Under the pieces are notes generated by a model. The model ran no database searches and was not told the origin of the DNA. It saw only the letters and a list, made by a program, of their open reading frames with translations. A DNA stretch of 64,000 bases, taken from the NCBI RefSeq assembly GCF_001949145.1, contig NW_019091724.1, forward strand, positions 60,476 through 124,475, given 5' to 3'. This document shows positions 8,424 to 19,800 of this stretch, piece by piece. Position numbers and translations under genes: made by a program. Positions within the stretch are counted from its first letter, which is position 1. Each line of letters starts with the position of its first letter. The stretch is from Acanthaster planci (Eukaryota > Echinodermata > Asteroidea > Valvatida > Acanthasteridae).

Positions 8424-8711
8424 GTGGAAGAAGATAAACAAAAGTCAACCTCGAGCCCAGGAGATGAGAAAGGGGCCCGAGTTGCTGTAGTGGAGCCTGC
8501 TGTAAGCAGCAAAGGACTTAGAAACGCCCAAATGGCGGATGAGTCGACAAAGTGGCTGTTAATTGCCAAGGGTGAGGGGAAGGAGCCCCTCGTAGCTCAC
8601 AGGTCTCCGGCAAGTGAGAGGTATTGGTCATACCGGGATCAGTTGGTGGTGAGAGACGGTGTACTATACCAGCAATGGGAGTCGAATGATGGTTGTTCGG
8701 TTCAATTATAG
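8424..8711 (+). pseudogene. Pol segment before the integrase zinc finger; RT and RNase H missing
   Basis: An acidic linker leads to RYWSYRDQLVVRDGVLYQQW, the signature that precedes the HHCC zinc finger of gypsy integrases. The frame ends at a TAG at 8709-8711 before any HHCC or DDE motif. Between the protease end and this point there are only about 100 bases where roughly 450 codons of reverse transcriptase and RNase H would be expected. This is an internally deleted element. Confidence 0.55.
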
Positions 8712-9440
8712 AAAAGAATTCAGCACATCTAAACCTTAACTCTCGAACGACGTACGTGGACGCTGCCATATTGCATGTTGCTTGTGATAACCGGTTATTT
8801 GTTCCCAGCGTTCGAGCGGCCGACCCACGAACGACAAATCGAGCTGTTCGTGAACATACGGGAACAAGCCATCCGAACTCAGCCCGGCGTTCGTCCTGGT
8901 TCCGCTGATTTGCATATTTTCCAGGCCGCGTGAGGTCGCTCTTCGCCGTGCTCTTCAGGGTGCTGAAAGAATCGCCTTGACTAAGCTATGCAAGATCGTA
9001 CACAATGAGAGCGAGGTTGTTCGTATAACGCTTGGCTTACACGTACAGGAAGTGATAACCTTGTCTCACAGGTCGTAGCCACAGTGTAAAGTCAATCAGC
9101 CCTTCCTTCCCGGGCGCTGGTTGACGGGCAAACTTGCAAATCCGCTGCCTGGCGGTTACGGCTTACAACTGTAACACGTTCACGCGGTACTAGTTGTACT
9201 GAACGTCTGTCTAAGCTTCATAAATACTGGGAGGAATCGGCCATGATGGTAGGTGTTGCCGGTTAGGTCTACATTCTACTTAGTTGACTGGGAGTGATCT
9301 GTGTACTAGTTTGATATATTGAACACATTGACTGGTTGAGGTTGTTTTTTTGCGGAGCAGTGGACAGTGAACATGGTGAGGCAGCAAAATAGCATATTGA
9401 CATGATTGAGCGTGTACATTTTTAACATTCTCACGGTCAC
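8712..9440. other. Unassigned segment after the truncated retrotransposon
   Basis: No gene is supported. One frame near 8840-8930 reads FVNIREQAIRTQPGV... for about 30 residues without a recognised family. No copy of the LTR is seen, so the 3' end of the retrotransposon is missing or too changed to see. Confidence 0.3.
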
Positions 9441-9449
9441 GTCTGCGGT

Positions 9450-10198
9450 TAGCCCCACTACTGTGTGGCACGGACTCTCACTCCCGATCCATCCTTAGCC
9501 ACACATCCGTATGCGCAATTTCGTGTCGGCGTACTGAACATTTTTGGCGCACCCACTTATAATCGTGGGCGCAATTTCTTTTGCACACGAACATGATTCT
9601 TGACCTTTCCGTTTTCTAAATACCATTTATTGAATGATTTCACTCACGTTATTCAGGTATTTCCAGTCTTTTTTCCTTTATCCGTTCAATCTAACGGGCT
9701 CGCTCTCACAGTCGCCATCTTTAAAATAAGGTTGTTGAGCATTACGTCACTTGACCCCTCATCGTCTCAACGGCTGTTCCATGTCAAGACATGTAATAAA
9801 CGGACTGAGCGATGTACCAATGGACTCTTCCAAAACTTTGGCAGCAGTTTAGATGTCTTGACATGGAACAGCCGTTGAGACGATGAGGGGTCAAGTGACG
9901 TAATGCTCAACGACCTTATTTTAAAGATGGCGACTGTGAGAGTGAGCCTGTTAGATTGAATGGATTTATAAAGGAAAAAAGACTGGAAAATACCTGAATA
10001 ACGTGAGTGAAATCATTCAACAAATGGTATTTAGAAAATGGAAAGGTCAAGAATCATGTTCGTGTGCAAAAGAAATTGCACCCACGATTATAAGTGGGTG
10101 CGCCAAAAATGTTCAGTACGCCGACACGAAATTGTGCATACGGATGTGTGGCTAAGGATGGATCGGGAGTGAGAGTCCGTGCCACACTAGTGGGGCTA
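9450..10198. mobile_element. Mutator-like foldback element with 343/346-bp inverted arms
   Basis: Two long, nearly identical inverted arms (9450-9792 and 9853-10198) flank a 60-bp spacer. The ends read TAGCCCCACTA...TAGTGGGGCTA. The element is flanked by an exact 9-bp direct repeat, GTCTGCGGT, at 9441-9449 and 10199-10207, the target-site duplication. Known: 8-10-bp duplications with arms of hundreds of bases are typical of Mutator-like foldback elements. There is no transposase inside, so it is nonautonomous. Confidence 0.8.
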
Positions 10199-10207
10199 GT
10201 CTGCGGT

Positions 10208-13200
10208 CTGGGCTAAGGGGGAGTCTCCATTCACTTTTCCTCCTTTTTTGCTGCGACATGATAAATATAAATTATAACTGAAACCTTTCCGGTACAGAGT
10301 TGGAGATAATCTTAGCGCATAAATAGTTAAATTTCAGGCACATTTGATCAAATTGATGTAAATGTCAAGAGTTTGAGTCAATAACTCAGATTTTTCTCAT
10401 CATAGACATAAGGCGACAACACTCTTTTTGCCCCAATGAGCTTCGAGTGTGCACGTATGTTCGGTCCCCATAGACAGTGCATGCATTTAGTTTGTGAATT
10501 CACGCATGCTCAACAGTAACATATGGTCGTCGGCCTGAAAACTGATATTCTAGTAGACAACGCATATCGGTGAGGAATTTATCCTGCCATTTCCCTTGGA
10601 GACCTCGCGTGTGAATAAATAAACCTTTTCGACGTTCACGATGCATTATGGGTGTGGATGACAAACAAGCAATACATTTTATGCACAACCCTATGGGGGA
10701 AGTGAACCCCAAGTCAAAAATCAAGTTACAGTTTTCTACTAAATAATTTTTAACTCACACTGCGTATTATCAAATTATTCAAGAAACATTTTCAAATATG
10801 TTTTTAAATATTTGTAAGAACAAATCATCCTTAATTGCCTTTTTTTTAAGGGCACCAGTCACTCTACAGGCTGAAAATGAACGTGACTGGTCAAAGCGGG
10901 ACGAATGAGCTGCAAGTTGTAATTTTGACTGGAAAATGCTAGAACATTAACATTCACGAATTAGTCAAAGCACGATCTGTGACAAAAAGGAGTGTTGTTC
11001 GAAGGATTTCTCTGAATTTTTCTTCTCTGCCAAGCTTTAAACTTCGAATTTTGTGAATATCTTCGTCCCAAATCAATAATCCAAACTTTGTCAGAAGGGG
11101 GTGGCTTGAATTGGAGTTTGAAATAAAATGGAAATAGATTAACGTTTGGCAGGTACACTTCTCCCATAGGCCTGTGTATAAAATGCATTTCATGTACATG
11201 TATGTCATCCAAACCCAATGCATTGTGAACATTGAAAACGTTTATTGCCAAGAATCTTTCAAATGGTGATATATAGGCCTAATGGCTTTTGATAAGAAAG
11301 ATCTCCGGTCTACTAATCAAAGAAGTGGAAAACATCAATTTATGTTTTTGGATAATTATCAAAAATTACCTTTTTTAGAGCTAAATTTGAGTCTAATTTT
11401 CACAATTTTGCCGGGTTTACCTTCAAATAACTTTGATGCCACATGAAAGACTAGTAACTCTTACGATCAAAAAAGTTTATTTCTTCTCGGCAGAAAACCT
11501 TGTTTTGAACTTGACTTCGTTTTTTATTTGGACCCATTTTCGTCGTTTTCCATGTTTTTCACCTTACTAAAGTGCCCAATTTTCAAACTTTTGTCGAATT
11601 TCCCTCAGGTCTTCGGTGATACTGTCTGGAAGACTGGTTAATCATTTGTATCCATCAGTTAATTTCTTCCAGACTGAGAGCCATTCGTCTGAAAGGCGGT
11701 TTGTTTTTCATGCGGATTCTAATATCCGCACTGAGTCCGACATGCTGGACAGCGGTCAAAAATGAGATGTCCGGATTTTGGGCTTGGTGCACACGCACAC
11801 ATCCATACACCTGGATACGAGTGCGTTTGGCTAGTTGACTTTTACTGCACTGCACTAATACATACAACGACGTCAAATTGCCCGACTAAAAGGTCCAAAC
11901 AAAAACTTTGAGTTCTCATCCATACGGTTTTCTTCTTGCATGATACTATTCATTAGAGCATTCATGGTATTCCTCACCATTCACAAGTTGAGAAATGTCG
12001 GGGAAAACTCGACAAAACTGAAAAATTCCCTCTACAATGTTGGCTTCACATCCAACTTCTGACTCTGTTACTTTAGAGGTACGTAAGACTAAGAAAGACG
12101 AGCAAAAATTTGGCAGAAAATGGATTTTTATCATGTGCAAGTTAGCAAAAGAGATTTTGAGTGTTTAAATACTAATTGGTATGAAAATGAGGGGCAAACA
12201 ACTTTTCCTGAGCTTGATGTTGATCGATTACTTTTGGGGTCAACCTGTCCGAGTCAAGAGCCATTTTACTGGCTTCTGGCTGTAGTGGGATGTAGTACGC
12301 ATGCGCATAAACAAAGTGAGGGGCATGAACATACGTGTGTGAAATGTGGAATAGTCACCAATCGACCAATCAGAGAGAAGAATAAAGAATCAGTGACATC
12401 ATCCCGATTGCGAGAATAGGGCCTAACTTTTACCAAATTCCAGGGCAGCGTGAGTGTAGTGTGAGGCCTACGCACTATTTACCATGTTTATTTTGCTAGT
12501 CATGCACATCAGCCTAGAACAGACCAGTTGCCGCATTTTTATTTGGCAGGTTTAGTGCTTAGTGTAGCGGCATTGCAACATTGCATTGAGCTATCGAGCA
12601 TTATCATGTACTTGTTGCCTTCAGCACAATAGCATACCACAAATATAACAAAGGGAATCTGTGAAAATAATGCAATGGAAGTGCCTTCTCAGAAATTTAG
12701 AATGGAAGGAGCCGAATAAATCAGTGAGATGGGCTACCTCACATGTGAATAGGCAGGGGAAACCCTGGTTGGAGACACATGTATGCCTCATTTTTTCCGT
12801 AAATTGTTAACATGCTGCCAGACATGATACAGAAGTATTAACCCAGTATACTAATGGGGCAAGGGAGTATATTCCCGACCAACCTTGTTTGAATGGGTAC
12901 AATCTTACCGCACCATGCTTATTTCCACCATACATTGTGTGATCTTAATCTAGGTATTTTTGAGCTTGAAATATCCCATGTACATGGCGTGCGGGAGAAT
13001 ACGTGGGTGCAAGTATGTAGCTTTTGAAATACGAGTGCGATTCACTTCACTTATCCTGAATAGCCACTTAAGTGTCATTTTCGTATTCTACAGGCCCAGG
13101 GGTTAGTGAAGGAAGGTGCATGTACATGAAGCCTATGGAGGCCAAGTTAATAACTGGGGTGCACACCTCCCAGTGCTGCCATTGTAGACTCTAAAAGGGT

Positions 13201-13270
13201 ATATTTAAGCCTTTGGCTTGTGGCATCAGTGTCATCAACTTGTATTTTCAAAGCATTCTCATAGAACCAT
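10208..13270. other. Upstream flank of Snx6, no supported gene
   Basis: About 3 kb of A/T-rich sequence with only short unrelated ORFs. A CCAAT box (GACCAATCAG, near 12363) and a TGACATCA CRE-like site (near 12393) lie close together. They could mark a promoter with a noncoding first exon, but no splice donor can be confirmed. Confidence 0.35.
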
Positions 13271-13272
13271 CT

Positions 13273-13765
13273 TTAATAATAATAAGTTAGTATTTATAAA
13301 GCGCCCGTCCATGATAAAATCGTGCTCCAGGGCACTTTCCAAAAAGTTAAGACACTGGTTAAAACTACAATACAATTGCACTAAAAACAATAAAAAATAG
13401 TAAAACAAATTATTGTAAACAATAAAAACTAGCAATTAAAAAGTTTTAAAATGATCCAAAAATCTGTAAAATATACCTACCTCAAAAATGGAATTGGGAC
13501 AATTAGATTAAAAAAACGCTTGCTTAAAAAGATGAGTCTTTAATCCGGATTTAAATTCACTGACAGACTCAGCTTCCCTAAGGGTTCTATTCAGCTTGTT
13601 CCACTCTTGTGGGGCAACAACTGAGAACGCTCTGTCACCATACAAAGACAACTTAGTTTTTGGACAGTATAACCTCGTTGCATCTTGGGACTGGCGAGTG
13701 GATTTGTGGGAAACAGATCTAGTACTAACAATTAATTCATTTAAGTAGTTTGGACACTTTAAATT
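13273..13765 (-). mobile_element. 3' fragment of a LINE (CR1/L2-like), antisense to Snx6
   Basis: Read on the minus strand, an open stretch contains CPNYLNELIVSTRSV, then LSLYGDRAFSVVAPQEWNKL, then [12 protein letters not shown]. This is the well-known C-terminus of animal LINE reverse transcriptase ORFs. It is followed by the GGGCGCTTTATAAATAC tail and a TTATTATTA microsatellite end. The element is 5'-truncated, as most LINE insertions are. It ends about 30 bases before the Snx6 start codon. Confidence 0.7.
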
Positions 13766-13795
13766 GAGAATACAAGTTCAGGTTTTCCTTTCAAA

Positions 13796-13849
13796 ATGCA
13801 GGATGGGGTGGAAGACAGCTCTGACCTCCTTTCAGAGGATCAAAGCAAG
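13796..13849 (+). CDS. Snx6: Snx6 exon 1 (residues 1-18)
   Basis: The ATG at 13796 is followed by an acidic leader ([18 protein letters not shown]) like the SNX6 N-terminus, then GTAAGA. The start is chosen by similarity and by phase 0 to exon 2. The sequence TTTTCCTTTCAAAATGCAG could also be a splice acceptor, in which case the true ATG would lie in an unseen upstream exon. Confidence 0.75.
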
Positions 13850-16800
13850 GTAAGAAAAAAGCTTAATATCAGTATCTGATTCCCTCATGTTGTATGGTGA
13901 TATTTCATCAAATGTACATGTAAAGAGCAGGAACTTTGTTCCTGAAGGAGCAAGGCAATGTTTCATTTGCGAAGGGCACTTGTATTTGAAAATCAACTTG
14001 CCTGTAGGGACATTTCAGTTGGCATCAGGGCAAAGACCAGAGGCATCAAGGCAATTGCTTCCAATGCCTCTGTGAAGTTCCTGCCCTGTATGTACACTGT
14101 ACATGTGTTGCATCATAACATGTGAAACAAATTTTTGTGAAAACTACAGTAAGTTACAGGTGCTACTGTTATTTTATAAAAAAAAGATATATGTAATACA
14201 AATGAAATGCAAACACCAAGACCGGTCTATTGTAATTTATGGCCGGGGACAAAGTCAACATAGCAACAGCTAGAATGCCAAGACTGATGATCAACTGGTA
14301 AGTAATCTTTTTTTGTTTGTTTTGTGATGATCTGCTCAGGTGAATGGGGCAGGAGATATGGGGGGGGGTTGGGCATTCATGGCTTCATTTCTTGAGAAGT
14401 TGAATGTGATAAAAGTCCTTTTAAAATCGATAACTGATATTGGTCACCGAGGCGGTGCATTTGATGACTGGCTGTAGTTGGTAACCGAAACGGACGATTA
14501 GTGATTGTGCACAGTCCAACATTCTACATCGGGCCAAAAGTAAACAGCTAACACAAGAGATCTTATTCCTCCATGTGATGAATAACTCTGCTTTCAAGTG
14601 TGATCCAGGATTTATAAACATTCCTTATAAGTGGGTTGCCAAAATGCTTTTCATGCAACATACATGTAGTCACAAAAACCTTTCATGTCAAGGAATTTCG
14701 CACTGTAGGATTTCGCTACAACAGATGTTCTCGCCGGGACTGATTTGTGTTGTAACAGGAATTTTGTTATTGTCAATCGTTATTGTCTCAAGACAAGTAT
14801 TCACAGTGCTCTAGAACCTATGTCAAGAAGAGTCCATCCACATCCTGCCAACAGACAAAGGTAATGCAACAGTACTTATGATTAAGTCCGACTATGTCAA
14901 TAAAGTCACTGACATCCTCTCCACGCCTACTTACCACCCCCTGCAGAAAGACCCCACTCCATCTGTTGAACGGAAGATCGCCAGCAAGTTGTTGGCACTC
15001 CACTGCTCTGATGCCATCCCCTACCAGCTGTACAGACAGCTCAGACCGACCAGCTCCACCTGCCCCAGGTTCTTTGGTCAGGTGAAGATACACAAACCTG
15101 GCACCCCACTCCGTCCCATTGTCGCTTCAAGAGGAGGCCCCACCTACACCACTGCCAAGCACCTTACCACAATGCTCCAACCCTTGGTGGGTAAATCCCT
15201 GCATCGTGTGCCCAACTCTGATCAGTTTTTTAAATGATCAAGCAACTTCAACTCAGCCTTGACGACATCATGGTTAGCTTTGATTTCATTTCCCTCTTCA
15301 CAAACTTCCCACAGACGGTGCCTGCCTCATTGCTAAAGAACGCCTAGAGCAAGCCCCCTCTCTCTGTGAGCACACAGCCCTATCCCTTGACCAAATCCAT
15401 GACCTGTTGCCAACCTGCGTCTCGTCATCTAGCTTCAAATGGAGGGACAAGTTCTTTCAACAGTCACCTGGGACCTCCGTTGGATCTCCTCCATCCCCAG
15501 TCCTGGATGACATGTTCATGGAAGTTTTCGAAAATACAGCACTTTGACACATCCCAAGCACCTGGCTATCCTATGTGGACGACACCTTCATCGTTTGGCC
15601 ACATGGCCCCCAACACCTGCAAGCGTTTCTGGATCACCTCAACGACCTGCATCCCAATATAAAGTTCACCATGGAACAGGAGTAGAAGAATTCCATGCCT
15701 TTCCTGGATGTCAAGGTCTCCCGCCACCCAGGTTGATCCCAGTGGCATGCCGTCTACTGTAAGCTGACCCACACAGACGGATATCTGCACAGCTCGTCAT
15801 TCCATCATCCCAGCATCAAGTCATCAGTTAACTGTCAACTGTCCCCTGGTGCAATGAGCCTACAAGATCTGTGACCAAGAACACATCCAAGAAGAACTCA
15901 AGTACATCTCAAGAGCCCTTCAAGTGCAACGGTTACTGCCAACATCAAGAACCGAAGTCTACTGACGGTTTGGTCTCCTATACCCAAAGTCAACCAACCT
16001 CGTACAAGGCAACAGTGACCCTACCATCCTCACATGTAGGAAACGCATCCCACAAGATCCAACGCATCCTTCACCAAGCCAACATCCGAGTATTCCATGC
16101 TGCAGCCAAGAAACTTCAAACTACCCTGCAGACCCACAAGGACAAGCAAACCATCAGACGAAAGCTGGTGTCTACAGGATCCCCTGCAAATGTGTATATC
16201 GGTGAGACTGGTCAGGACTTGCCCAGCAGACTCAAAGAACTCATCACCCATGGACGCAGAGGTGACTGTGATAATCAGTGATTGTCAAGCACTCACACAT
16301 CAAGGATCACGTCCTCAACTGGTAAGCAGCTCAACTCATCGCTCCAGTCAACAGATGGTACCTAAGACGCGTCAGGGAAGCAATCCAGATCTACAAGCAT
16401 GACACAGTACCCTAAGACGTTGGGTTCTACATCAGCAGTATCTGGCACTCCATATTACCTCCCAGACCAATGGGTTGTCTATACCCATGGTCACTAGTTC
16501 CTCCTCTCACTACACCCAATATCCCACTGCCACACATCAGTGAGCACACTCAGTAGCCTTTCAGTCCAGCGGATCAGCCATCAAGCAAGCCGTTCTGCTC
16601 CAGTGCACCCTCAGCATCCTCTCCAGCACTTGAACCAGCATCCTCAGAGCAAGGCAACCAGTCACCCTCCTGAAGACGAACAGAGCATGCTGTTCAGAAC
16701 GTTGAGAGTTCACCATTGGTTCTTCTCAGAACTACACACTCATAAAAGAGATTTTATTTTCTTGTCCATGGTGTAACCGCAAACCTAACCTTATTTAGTA

Positions 16801-19800
16801 TTTCTACCATAGCTTCTACCATTTCTGCATAGCTTCAAGTCTTATTGGTCAGTTTTGTAGTAATAAGAGTCGACTGTAATCCAGTCACACTGGTATGGGA
16901 AGATAGTCCTCAACTGGTGCTGATCCCCAGAGTGCTGTTTTGGTCTAAATTTTTCTTTTCTCTTTTGGTGCATCCAACTTGAACTTCATTTTCAGCCTGT
17001 TTTCTTATCCCTTGACCCAGTAGAAAGCTTAGTTGAATGTTTTCATGAGTAAAAGTTTGTCTAAAAACAGTTAATCATTGTAAACTTTGAAGCTGAACAT
17101 ATTTTTGAAAAGAAAAAAAATCCTGAAGCACAGTTGCATATGTGTGGTCATCTTCCATTTCTTGTGGCAGTCGAAAGCAAAGCCTCACTGTCTGGTCAGA
17201 TGGAACGGAATTAATGAAGTTGAGTTTAGCTGAAAAGTAAATTACCAGCATGCATCCACTTGCATGACCCTTCACATGTGCCTATGGAAAGCTCAAACAC
17301 AATTGTATACATCAGAGACGAATGGCCAGTATGAGCAAAAACGCCAAGAAAAAAGTAGCTCAGCTTCCAATTACATGTACATGTCTCTCAAAAATTAGGG
17401 TCAATTTTTTTGGGGGGGAGGGGACAAATTATTTGTGCTGATGGAATGGGGACAAAAGCTACCAAAAGTTGTCACAAAAAGTGATAAAACTTGCCATAAT
17501 TAATGTAAAAATATATAAATATGTACAGTCAACAATTCATTGCCAGTTAATGTCAGATTTTCTTCCCCGAAAAGCTGTCGGGGGGACAAATTCTTCAACC
17601 TTGCCATTTATTGCTGGCACCCATAAAATAGGTAGAAAGGCACAACTCTTGAATTTAGGCATCAGTGTTTTCTTTTTTTCCCTAAGTTCTTTTGTTTCAG
17701 CTGTTTTTCAACTGCCCTAGTAGATTTGTGGTGTGTGTTTAGACCTCAACTTGTTCACATTCAAAAGGTGCATAGCAGATATAGGCCTTTTTTTGCTAAT
17801 TGTTTTGATACAAAGGAATTGCTAGTTGGGATTTTTGTAACGTTATTCCTTTTACCTATAATCCCCTTAACCCTTTTTCATTTGGCTTGCAATGATGCTG
17901 TTTTGGTGGGATACGCAGACTAGTTACCGCATTTCCATCATGCTCTTCTGTAGCTGCGCGTTCTGCGATTTTTTAGTCTACACTGTTACTTTTATCCAGA
18001 AAAATTCTGCTTTTCATCTTGCCATCGTACCGTCGTACGAGTGCTCCATTGTGATAGTGTCCTAACTGTCATTTTGATGTGATTTTGGTGTTGCCATTGT
18101 TCAACTTCAAAGAGAATTTGATGAACATTTTTATTGTACTTCCCACATGAAAGCTAGCCCAGGAATACTGATGTAACCCTGGCCTCAATGACTGTGAGTA
18201 TTTTACACTACTCCTGATTCAGTCTTCAGTGCAATATATATAGACTGTACCAGCTGCTTCAAGCCCTGTTGATTCCATAAAAACATATTTGATATATCCA
18301 GCATTGCGAGTTAGAACCTCGATGTTGAAGTCCTGTCAGTTGAAACCACCTTGAATCCCTTTAGTAAAATTGACTAAGCATGGAAGACCTGCATGGTTGT
18401 ATCAGGCGGCGATCCTCCCATGAATATAACTGGATTTGTGTCTGTAAACCCAGAACCAAGTCGTGGCAATGTAAACAACATACGTGATAAGCAGAAAAAT
18501 GGAATTTTGCCGGACGAAACTGCAGGCATACCAGAAACTAGAAAAAAAATTGAACTGTAGCAGAGACCAACTCCTTGGGTTGCGGAGATCATTCCGCTTG
18601 AACGCGAATGAATTGAACATACTTCGTTCAAATGATATTTTGCGATTTAGAGGAATACATGCAGGCAATCAAAACTGTTGCCATACATGCACTTCAAACC
18701 GTTTACTAACTACCATCATTAGTAGAAGGAGCCTAGAACCCAAAGTCCAGCCCATTCAAACTGTTACTGGTAACAGACAGATCGTCAAATATTCAAGATC
18801 TTCATGTTTTCCACCACAACTTAGACAGCTACATGTAACTCCTATGAACCCCAGCCAATCATCAAGACAACCTGCAAGAAACAACCAGGCCATTACCCTC
18901 CCTCTTTTTTTTTGATTGACAAATGCCTGTTCGGTACTCAGTAAACTTGACGAAGTTGAATCGAAGCTGTCAAGTGAGCGAGCCGATGTAATGGTCAGTA
19001 CAGAATTATGGATTACAGCGAACACCTCCCCTGACCAGTATGCCATCAATGGTTAAAATATCTTCAACAGGTGCAGAGTAGGCAGGACCGGCGGTAGAGT
19101 GTTAATTTATGTTAAACATGACATACATGCTACTGTCATTGTTGAGGATATTTTCATTCCACCTGAAAGCGAGGGTCAATGGATACTGTTGAATCACCCA
19201 TCATTCTCCAGGTGTGTACCCTCTATAGTGATGTTTGTACATGTAGTCTACTGTCTTCCAGACTCACCTCATAAAAACCTGCTTTTCCAACACATTATTA
19301 GTACCAAAGACTCCGTTTGGACAAGTAAGCCCTGTGCTGGTGTGGTTCTGCTGGGCAACTTTAATCAATAGGATATCCAGCTGATTTGTAATGGGAATAA
19401 TCTTGAACAAGTTGTTCAACACCCAATCAGAGGGGATGCTATTCTTGACCCCATCATTACCAACTTTGCAGACCGATATAGATACTGGTATGTAGGTACA
19501 CGTACCGTAGAAGTGATCACAGTTGTGTTACCTGGGTACCCAAATTCGTTAACACCACCACTAAGGTAACCGCAAAATCATTTCGTCCAATGAGAGACTC
19601 TAGCATTAGAGCATTTGGAAGGTGGATACAAACCAGTGTTGGAGTCGAGTCCTCAAATCCGAGTACAGAGTACTCCGAGTACTTTAGGGGCCTGGGCCAA
19701 GTACAAGTACACTGGTGACGAGTCCGAGTCCAGATCTCGGAGTCCGAGTACATCAAAGGTTTAGTACTGGGCTGACTCTAAGTACCTTAGTCCGAGCCTG

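Noticed and set aside
12120-12419. 99-codon ORF upstream of Snx6
   Set aside because: It has a CxxC near its end but no recognisable family, and it overlaps possible promoter elements. Probably chance.
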